This document shows positions 24,823 to 32,170 of a stretch of DNA of 64,000 nucleotides, piece after piece. The stretch lies in contig OZ241998.1 of assembly GCA_965204655.1 (NCBI GenBank), positions 930,001 to 994,000 on the forward strand, given 5' to 3'. The notes under the pieces were generated by a model, which saw nothing but the letters and a program-made list of their open reading frames with translations, did not search any database and had not been told where the DNA came from. This stretch comes from CATQHL01 sp965204655. GTDB lineage: Bacteria; Actinomycetota; Acidimicrobiia; Acidimicrobiales; CATQHL01. How positions within the stretch are numbered: the first letter of the stretch is position 1; every line of letters begins with the position of its first letter. The translations under genes and the position numbers were made by a program.

Positions 24823-26207
24823 GCATCCTGCGGTCTCTCAGCGTCATGGCCACCGGGGCGGTGCCCGGCGAACTCCTCGCTCAAATGCCCGCACGCCTCC
24901 TGGACATACTCGGCATTTGCGTACGAGCTACAACCCTCAACACCAGCCGTGCCGTGTCCCGATATTCCCAGGAAACGGGGGGTGCGCCGCAGTCCACCGC
25001 CATCGGCGTTGCGGTGCGGCTTCCGTCCGCCGAGGCCGCTTTCGTGAACGGCGTGCTAGCCCACTCCCTGGACTACGACGACACGCACTTGCCGTCCATT
25101 CTTCACCCCAGCGCCTCCATAGTCCCTGCGGTAATCGCCGCCGCAGAGAACAAGGAGGGTCGCGACGCCGACATATCTGCTGCTATCGCCGTAGGAACCG
25201 AGGTGTGCGTACGGCTGGGCATGGGCGGCTTCGACCCTGTGAGCCGCCAGTCGGTGTTCTTCGAGCGAGGCCAGCACGCCACTTCAATCTGCGGCGCAGT
25301 AGGGAGCGCGGCTGCCGCCTGCAGGGCGCGCGGAGTGAACGCCGAAATCACCCTGCACGCCATGGCCATTGCCTGTTCCATGGCCAGCGGAATACTGGAA
25401 TCCAACCGGACAGGCGGAAGCGTGAAACGGCTGCACTGCGGCTGGGCGGCCAGGGCAGGTGTCACGGCGGCTGAACTGGCGCTGCGCGGCGTCACCGGCT
25501 CTGAAACCGCAGTAGAAGGCAGATTCGGACTTCTACAGGCTTTCCTGGGAAGCGCCGCCCGCTACGAAGTGGTCACCGAAGAAATCGGCGAGCGCTGGTT
25601 CAGCGAGGACGTGTTCTTCAAGCCTTACCCCGCCAACCATTTCACACACGCAGGAATCGACGCTGCGCTGACGCTCCGCCAAGGCGGCCTGCGGCCCGAA
25701 AACGTAAAGTCCGCCACCCTTGCCGTTCCTCCGCCCGTACTACGCACGATCGGGGAACCCTTGACTGCTAAGCGCGCGCCCGAGACGGGGTATCAGGCTC
25801 AGTTCAGCGGCCCTTACACAGTGGCGGCAGCGCTTTGCGGCGGAACGGGACTCGGGCTGGGGCTGGACGACTTTACAGACGCCTTGGCCAAGTCGCCGCA
25901 ACGGCGGGAACTGATGAAGCGCATCAATGTGGTAGCAGACCCAGCCCTGCTCAAGATCTACCCGTATCAGTTCCCCGCGATCCTGACCGTCACCACCGGC
26001 GATGACCGCACGCTGACGGAGGCGAAACTCGTCAACCGGGGCGGCCCCGGAATGCCTCTCAGCAAGGACGAACTTGCCCAAAAATTCCACAACAACGTGA
26101 GCGGCCTTCTGAAACCAGCATCGGCCGAAGAAATAACCGAGCGTCTGGGCTCATCCGCCCCAATCCGAAACCTCGGCAAGATGATGAGCCTGCTGACAAG
26201 AGCGTGA
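24819..26207 (+). CDS. MmgE/PrpD family protein
   Basis: The 462-residue protein shows the MmgE/PrpD plan: an N-terminal all-helical domain with HSLDYDDTHLPSILHPSA near residue 82, VGTEVCVRLG, and a smaller C-terminal domain with PYPANHFTHAGIDA near 270. Characterised members are 2-methylcitrate dehydratase, aconitate decarboxylase and iminodisuccinate epimerase, so a dehydratase, decarboxylase or epimerase step is likely. Position between the cyclase and hydantoinase genes, with 4-nt overlaps, favours a role on a hydantoin- or amino-acid-derived intermediate. Confidence 0.85.
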   Translation: MSILRSLSVMATGAVPGELLAQMPARLLDILGICVRATTLNTSRAVSRYSQETGGAPQSTAIGVAVRLPSAEAAFVNGVLAHSLDYDDTHLPSILHPSASIVPAVIAAAENKEGRDADISAAIAVGTEVCVRLGMGGFDPVSRQSVFFERGQHATSICGAVGSAAAACRARGVNAEITLHAMAIACSMASGILESNRTGGSVKRLHCGWAARAGVTAAELALRGVTGSETAVEGRFGLLQAFLGSAARYEVVTEEIGERWFSEDVFFKPYPANHFTHAGIDAALTLRQGGLRPENVKSATLAVPPPVLRTIGEPLTAKRAPETGYQAQFSGPYTVAAALCGGTGLGLGLDDFTDALAKSPQRRELMKRINVVADPALLKIYPYQFPAILTVTTGDDRTLTEAKLVNRGGPGMPLSKDELAQKFHNNVSGLLKPASAEEITERLGSSAPIRNLGKMMSLLTRA

Positions 26208-27952
26208 ACCCCGACGCCAACGCAGAACGCCCCGCCCTCAATCCGGCGACCGCCCTCAATCCGGTGACCCTGGCAGTAATCGGAGGGCGGCTAGAACAAC
26301 TGGTCGACGAGATGGACGCCGCCCTTTTCAGGTCGGCGTTCAACCCGATTATCGCCGAGGCTCACGACGCTTCATGCGGGATATACCACGCCGTCGGGGG
26401 CTACACCTTGGCCCAAGGCAGTTCAGGGCTGCCGATCTTCGCAGGTTCCATGGCGGGCGCCGCAGCCCTGGCCATAGACGCCGCAGCCCGCGACGGAGGG
26501 CCGACGGAGGGTGACGTCTGGATTTTTAACGACCCCTACCGCGGCGGCACCCACCTGAACGACATGAAGTTGGTTCGCCCGTACTTCCACGACGGGGAAC
26601 TCTTTTGCTGGCTGGCGTCCGTGGGGCATTTCACCGACGTCGGAGGCGCCGTCCCCGGAAACTACAACCCCTCGGCTACCGAAAGTCCGCAGGAAGGCGT
26701 GCTCATTCCTCCGATGAAATTGCGCGAAGGCGGCCGGCTGCGCAACGACGTAGTCGACCTCATCCGCTCCATAGGGCGTATGCCCGTCAATGCCTACGGG
26801 GATCTGAACGCCCAACTCAACGCCCTCGACCTAGGACGACGGCGCCTGGAAGAACTGATCAGGGAGTACGGCGCCAGCACCATCGCCGTCGCCTTCAACG
26901 ACCTCACCAACCGCGCCGCACGGCTCATGCGAGCCAACGTCGCCTCCCTTCCCGACGGCACCTTCAGCGCAGACGACTTTCTCGACAACGACGGCTCGGG
27001 GAAAAACCCCATCCCGGTGTGTCTGGATCTGCACATAAACGGCGAGTCGATGGTGCTGGACTTCTCGCGAAGCAGCGAGGCGGTAGCCGGGCCAGTGAAC
27101 ATCTCCTCCGTCACTGCACGGGCTGCGTGCTACGTGGCGCTAAAACACCTGTTCACCGAGGTACCCGCCAACGCCGGTTGCCTTGAGCCTGTCAAGACGA
27201 TTATCCCTGCTGGTTCACTTCTCAACGCCACCTGGCCTCGACCCGTCGGGGGTTACACCGAAACCATCCTGAGGGTGATGGACGTCGTCTTTCGCGCTGT
27301 CGCCCACGCCGACGGGGAGCGGTCAAACGGCTGCTCCTACGGCACCATCAACGCCCTTTCCATCGCCGGGCACCGACCCGACGGACAGCGCTGGGTGATG
27401 TTCACCTTCTACGGCGGAGGGTTGGGGGGAAGTCCCGTCGGCGACGGCCTCAACCACGGAAACGCCCCTCTCTCCACCGCCACCATCCCCCCACTGGAAA
27501 TCCTGGAGGCGACCTACCCAGTTCTGTACACGCAATGGTCGCTGCGCCCGGATTCCGCTGGAGCGGGCCGCCACCGCGGCGGACTGGGAGCCGAATACGA
27601 AATAGAACTCCTCGACGAGCGCGCCGAGGCGTTCGCTTTCGCCGACAGGGGCATTTTCGCCCCCGCCGGGGTCTGCGGAGGGGAGAACGCTGCTCTCAAC
27701 GAGATCCTTTTCCGCACGCACGAGGAACGGATCGTCCCGCCCTTGACCTCAAAGATCACCGGCGTGAAAATGCGCAAGGGAGATCGGGTGCGAATCTCCA
27801 GCCCGGGCGGGGGCGGCTACGGAGACCCCGTCAAACGAGAACGCAGCGCCCTAGAGCGCGACCTGCGGCTCGGCTACTCAACGCCTGAACACGTCAGAGA
27901 CGCTTACGGAATCGATCCAGAGAACATCAAAGCGGGCGAGGACGTCCGGTGA
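26204..27952 (+). CDS. Hydantoinase B / 5-oxoprolinase beta-type subunit
   Basis: The 582-residue protein starts at GTG 26204, overlapping the previous stop. It has the HyuB hallmarks NPVTLAVIGGRLEQLVDEMDAALFRSAFNPII (residues about 19-50), the DVWIFNDPYRGGTHLNDM block near 105 and a terminal SPGGGGYGDP. It pairs with HyuA, encoded next, to make an ATP-dependent ring-opening amidohydrolase such as N-methylhydantoinase, 5-oxoprolinase or acetophenone/caprolactam carboxylase-type enzymes. The specific substrate cannot be read from the sequence. Confidence 0.9.
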   Translation: MNPDANAERPALNPATALNPVTLAVIGGRLEQLVDEMDAALFRSAFNPIIAEAHDASCGIYHAVGGYTLAQGSSGLPIFAGSMAGAAALAIDAAARDGGPTEGDVWIFNDPYRGGTHLNDMKLVRPYFHDGELFCWLASVGHFTDVGGAVPGNYNPSATESPQEGVLIPPMKLREGGRLRNDVVDLIRSIGRMPVNAYGDLNAQLNALDLGRRRLEELIREYGASTIAVAFNDLTNRAARLMRANVASLPDGTFSADDFLDNDGSGKNPIPVCLDLHINGESMVLDFSRSSEAVAGPVNISSVTARAACYVALKHLFTEVPANAGCLEPVKTIIPAGSLLNATWPRPVGGYTETILRVMDVVFRAVAHADGERSNGCSYGTINALSIAGHRPDGQRWVMFTFYGGGLGGSPVGDGLNHGNAPLSTATIPPLEILEATYPVLYTQWSLRPDSAGAGRHRGGLGAEYEIELLDERAEAFAFADRGIFAPAGVCGGENAALNEILFRTHEERIVPPLTSKITGVKMRKGDRVRISSPGGGGYGDPVKRERSALERDLRLGYSTPEHVRDAYGIDPENIKAGEDVR

Positions 27953-30003
27953 GCGCCTCCCCTGAACCGGGCCTAGTCGTCGGCGTGGACGTGGGAGGAA
28001 CCTTCACCGATGTCTTCGCCCTAGACGAGCGCAACGGCGAGTTTCGCACCGCCAAGGTGCCGTCCAGCCGGTCTCGGGAGGCCGAGGGTTTTCTGCGGGC
28101 GCTCAGCGAGGTCGCCGACGGCCCCGCCGAAGTAGCCACCCTGGTACACGGCACCACGGTCGGAACCAACGCTCTGCTGGAACGCAAGGCCGCGCCCGCC
28201 GGCCTGATCACCACTCAGGGATTCCGCGACGTGCTGGAGATGCGCAGGCGCGACCGCCCAAACACCTGGGGGCTGTGGGGGGACTTCAAGCCGATGATCC
28301 CGCGTGACCGCCGTCTTGAGGTGACCGAGCGCGTCCTGGCGGACGGCAGCGTCCTAGCGGAAGTGAACCCCGCCGAGGTGAAGGAGCGGGCGCTGGCTCT
28401 CCTAGAAAGCGGGGCTGAGGCGTGCTGCGTGGCGTTTCTGCATTCCTACGCCAACCCAGTCAACGAACACCTCGCCCTAGCAGCCGTCAGGGAAGTCTGG
28501 CCCAACGAACACGTCACGGCATCGGCAGACATCCTCCCGGAAATACGCGAGTTTGAGCGTACTTCCACGGCGGTTCTCAACGCCTGCCTGCAGCCCGTGG
28601 TAAGCGGCTACTTGGCGAGCCTAGAAGCGGGTCTGGCCGAACAGGGCTTCGCCGGGCGCTTCTTCCTAGTTCAGTCCAACGGGGGCATGTTCACGGCGGA
28701 GGCGGCGCGCTCCCTGCCGGTACGGACTGCACTCAGCGGACCCGCTGCGGGCGTGACGGCCTGCTCGCACATAGCGGCGGCAGCCGGCGTGGGCGACGTG
28801 ATCACGTGCGACATGGGGGGAACCAGTTTCGACGTCGCCGTCATAACAGAGGGGCGCACGATCACCAGCGTGGAATCCAGCATCGACTTCGGGCTTGTGA
28901 TCCGGACGCCGATGATAGAAATCTCCACCATAGGCGCAGGCGGCGGCTCAATAGCTCGAGTGGACGCAGGCGGGCTGCTCCGGGTAGGGCCGGAATCCGC
29001 AGGATCGGTGCCCGGCCCGGCGTGCTACGGCAGCGGAGAGCACCCGACTGTCACCGACGCGCACCTCGTCCTAGGACGCATAAACGGCAATGACCCGATC
29101 GGAGGCCTCGACCCGCTGGACACCGCCGCGGCGCGGCGCGCCCTTAGCTCAAAAGTCGGGGATCGGCTGAACCTCAACGCCGAATCAGCAGCCGAAGCCG
29201 TCATTGAAGTGGCTACCAGCGCAATGGCCGGCGCCATACGCTTGGTGTCCATCGAGCGCGGGCTAGACCCGTCTCGTTTCACGATGGTGTCCTTCGGCGG
29301 CGCAGGGGCGCTGCACGCCTGCAAACTGGTGCAGGCGACCGGACTGCGCGCCGCCCTGATACCACCGCACCCTGGCGTGGCCAGCGCCTTCGGATGCGTC
29401 ACCGCCGACGTCCGCCACGACCTAGTTCAAACCGTGAACCTGAACACGGCAGACATCAACCCGGCAGAACTGCGCCATCTCTTGGAGTCGGCCGAGGAGC
29501 GCACCAGGGAATTCGTCTCCGAAACGGCTCTGGCGTCCGACGGCGTGGACGTGAGACACGAATTCCACATGGCTTACGAAAACCAGACCCACACAGTGAA
29601 AGTCCACGCCGACTCTTCCGATCTCAGATCGTCCAGCATCAAAGAAGCCTTCAAAGACGCCTACGCAGCGGCTTACGGGCGTGTGCTGGAAAATCTCCCC
29701 ATCCGGCTGGAGTCGGTACGCACCGCAGCTACAGGTAAACGTCCAAAATTTGACTTTGCTCTTTTCGCCCCCCGCGGCGGGCGCCTCGCCGACGCCTTCC
29801 GCACCGAGCGCAACGTATACCTCAACGGGGAGTGGCGGAAGGTGCCCGTCTACTCTCGAGGGTGTCTTCCCGCCGGCGCATCCCTCCCCGGCCCTGCAAT
29901 CCTCGAACAACCCGACACAACCACCGTGGTAGAAGAGGGTTTCACCGCCCGAGTGGACGAATTCGCCAACTTGATCCTAGAGGTCTCCGACCCTGCGAAG
30001 TAA
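27949..30003 (+). CDS. Hydantoinase A / 5-oxoprolinase alpha-type subunit
   Basis: The 684-residue protein begins at GTG 27949. It has the ATPase phosphate-binding motif GVDVGGTFTDVFA at residues 10-22, VHGTTVGTNALLERK near 66, the central SNGGMFTAE and ALSGPAAGVTACSHIA blocks near 245-270, and the CDMGGTSFDV motif near 288. It is the ATP-binding partner of the HyuB product upstream. The complex couples ATP hydrolysis to opening of a cyclic amide. It ends the 4-nt-overlap run; the permease gene follows after 53 bp. Confidence 0.9.
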   Translation: MSASPEPGLVVGVDVGGTFTDVFALDERNGEFRTAKVPSSRSREAEGFLRALSEVADGPAEVATLVHGTTVGTNALLERKAAPAGLITTQGFRDVLEMRRRDRPNTWGLWGDFKPMIPRDRRLEVTERVLADGSVLAEVNPAEVKERALALLESGAEACCVAFLHSYANPVNEHLALAAVREVWPNEHVTASADILPEIREFERTSTAVLNACLQPVVSGYLASLEAGLAEQGFAGRFFLVQSNGGMFTAEAARSLPVRTALSGPAAGVTACSHIAAAAGVGDVITCDMGGTSFDVAVITEGRTITSVESSIDFGLVIRTPMIEISTIGAGGGSIARVDAGGLLRVGPESAGSVPGPACYGSGEHPTVTDAHLVLGRINGNDPIGGLDPLDTAAARRALSSKVGDRLNLNAESAAEAVIEVATSAMAGAIRLVSIERGLDPSRFTMVSFGGAGALHACKLVQATGLRAALIPPHPGVASAFGCVTADVRHDLVQTVNLNTADINPAELRHLLESAEERTREFVSETALASDGVDVRHEFHMAYENQTHTVKVHADSSDLRSSSIKEAFKDAYAAAYGRVLENLPIRLESVRTAATGKRPKFDFALFAPRGGRLADAFRTERNVYLNGEWRKVPVYSRGCLPAGASLPGPAILEQPDTTTVVEEGFTARVDEFANLILEVSDPAK

Positions 30004-30056
30004 TCCGAGAAGCAAAGCTGGCTCAAGCGCAGGGTAAACGTTAAGTTCAAAAGCAG

Positions 30057-31565
30057 ATGGACGACACAGAGCGAGTTGGCTCAAACGAGGGCGGGATGAA
30101 AGTCGGCTCAGTAGAATACAGGACAGAGGGTGCTGAGTACTTCAACAGACGAAGGTTGAAGCGGCACGCCGGTATGTGGTCGCTCTGGGCCTTGGGGGTA
30201 GGCGCAGTTATCTCTGGAGATTTCTTCGGATGGAACTTCGGACTCTCAGTCGGCGGGTTCGGAGGGCTCTTGGTGGCCACAGGCATAGTCGCGCTGATGT
30301 ATTTAGGAATCTGCTACTCCATAGCTGAGATGTCAGCTGCTATGCCGCATGCGGGCGGGGCATATTCTTTTGCCAGAACCGCACTAGGCCCATGGGGGGG
30401 ATACGTGACAGGGGTGGCTGAGAGCATTGAATACATACTCACTCCTGCGGTCATAGTGGTCGGCATTGGCAGCTATGTCGGCCTTGCGATAGACGACATT
30501 TTCGGCGTGGATGTGCCCGCCCCCATATGGTGGCTGGTGTTTTATGCCGTATTCGTAGGCATAAACATCGCTGGCGCCGCCGCGACCTTCAGATTCGCAA
30601 TATTCATCACATTTCTGGCGCTAGGCATCCTGATTGTCTTCTGGATCGGGGCAATCCCGAATTTCAGTTGGAGTTGGGCCACCAACATTCAACCAGAAGG
30701 CAGCAACTCGCGGTTCTTGCCGTTCGGGTGGATAGGCGTGGCCGAGGCTATGCCCTTTGCCATCTGGTTTTATCTGGCTATAGAGCAGATTCCGCTGGCT
30801 GCAGAAGAGTCTCACAACCCCAGCCGAGACATGCCCAAAGCTCTGCGCTGGGGGATTTTAACGCTAATTCTGGCTTCGGTTCTGACGCTGTTCTTGAACG
30901 CGGGCATTGAGCCTGGCTCTGCCGAAGTCGGCAACAGCGACGAACCGCTATTCCTGGCTTTCAAGACCATTTTTGGAGACGGCGTAGGCACTTCGGTCTT
31001 AGCTCTAGTGTCTGTTGCTGGCTTAGTGGCCAGTTTCCATACGATTATCTACGCCTATGGACGCAAAATATTTTCGCTTTCCAGGTCGGGCTACTACCCT
31101 CGCCTCCTTTCAAAAACACATCACAAAACCCAAACCCCCCACTGGGCACTAATAGCAGGGGCTGTGATCGGGTATTTGGTCGCGCTCCTGATAGAATTCA
31201 GCGACGCCTGGTTCGGAGAAGATGTACAAGTGGGGGCAGTGCTGCTCAACATGGCAGTTTTCGGCGCAGTGATCTCCTACGTGATGAAGATGACCTCCTT
31301 CGTAATCTTACGAGGTCGTTTCCCGAAGATTGAGCGCCCTTATATGAGCCCTATGGGCAATACTGGCGCAATCACGGCTGGCGTCATCGCCTTAGCCACT
31401 CTCGTGTCCTTGTTCTTGAACTCCGACTACCGCCTAGGGGTCTACGGCTGCGCAATCTGCTTCGCCGTAGGACTAGCAATTTTCGCCATAACCGGACGCA
31501 AGCGCCTCCTCCGCTCACCAGAAGAGGAATTCGCCCTGTCGCAGCGACACAATACCCAGAAGTGA
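30057..31565 (+). CDS. APC-superfamily permease, ethanolamine/amino-acid type
   Basis: The 502-residue protein has 12 predicted membrane helices. The first, VISGDFFGWNFGLSVGGFGG, is characteristic of the ethanolamine permease branch of the APC superfamily. PHAGGAYSFARTALGPWGGY lies in helix 3, and the AEESHNPSRDMPKA loop near 250 is also typical. ATG 30057 is used; ATG 30096, after GAGGGCGGG, would give a start more like other family members. It probably imports the amine or amino-acid-like substrate of the preceding hydantoinase operon. GC content is lower than in the upstream genes. Confidence 0.85.
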   Translation: MDDTERVGSNEGGMKVGSVEYRTEGAEYFNRRRLKRHAGMWSLWALGVGAVISGDFFGWNFGLSVGGFGGLLVATGIVALMYLGICYSIAEMSAAMPHAGGAYSFARTALGPWGGYVTGVAESIEYILTPAVIVVGIGSYVGLAIDDIFGVDVPAPIWWLVFYAVFVGINIAGAAATFRFAIFITFLALGILIVFWIGAIPNFSWSWATNIQPEGSNSRFLPFGWIGVAEAMPFAIWFYLAIEQIPLAAEESHNPSRDMPKALRWGILTLILASVLTLFLNAGIEPGSAEVGNSDEPLFLAFKTIFGDGVGTSVLALVSVAGLVASFHTIIYAYGRKIFSLSRSGYYPRLLSKTHHKTQTPHWALIAGAVIGYLVALLIEFSDAWFGEDVQVGAVLLNMAVFGAVISYVMKMTSFVILRGRFPKIERPYMSPMGNTGAITAGVIALATLVSLFLNSDYRLGVYGCAICFAVGLAIFAITGRKRLLRSPEEEFALSQRHNTQK

Positions 31566-31672
31566 AATAGCCGCAGGAGAAAGCTGCTCCCCCTCCCCCC
31601 GGCTGCCCCTCCCGGCTGTCCCCCGCCGCCAATTAGATCCCTACCGGCTCCCCATTAGGCCTATCCTGGTAA

Positions 31673-31870
31673 TCAAGGACGAGATCCCCCGCCGTTGGAG
31701 GAAAGCGGGGAGTCCACATCAACGCTATCGCCACTTTCACGCTCCAGAAGTTCGCCCATAAGCTCGTTGAGACGCTCTTCTGCCACAGAAGACACGCACC
31801 TCGCAGCAAGCAATACTACGAACGCTGCGTACGCCCACGAAGTTCCCCTGACACGCTTATTGTTAAACAC
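31673..31870 (-). pseudogene. Deletion remnant of an array lipoprotein (signal peptide joined to C-terminus)
   Basis: The frame starts at GTG 31870 after the conserved GGAGGAGTTC leader of the array. It encodes MFNNKRVRGTSWAYAAFVV, LLAARCV (the lipobox Gly has become Arg), then jumps to EERLNELMGELLERES, which is the C-terminal end of the longer paralogues such as the one at 43151. About 1.3 kb of coding sequence is missing in between. This is the last member of the lipoprotein family and marks the left boundary of the array. Confidence 0.65.
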
Positions 31871-32170
31871 GAACTCCTCCTTAGAGTATCCTGTTCTCAC
31901 TGATTAGCGGTCGTTGGATCTGCCGGTTTGATGCGTTAGCTTTGGGGGACGCTGCCGCAATCTGGAGCGGTGGAAGCGTTGATTGTGTATGCTCTGTCGG
32001 GGTTGCTGGTTCTGGTGGATTGTGCAACGTTCTAGGGTGGTTCGGCGAGTTTTTGGTCGCGCGATTTTGGGGTGGGGAATTCTAGGTTCGTCTTGCAGTG
32101 TTCTTAAGGTGTTTAGGGGTTGTCTAACCTCGGGTCACATAATGGGAGGCGTTTTTATGTGGGAAGAATA
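31871..32170. other. Intergenic region, lower GC, no gene recognised
   Basis: About 300 bp with T- and G-rich composition on the + strand. A 76-codon frame across it has no ribosome site and no family resemblance. It separates the RCC1-type gene from the lipoprotein remnant. I see no tRNA, hairpin terminator or clear promoter in it. Confidence 0.4.
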
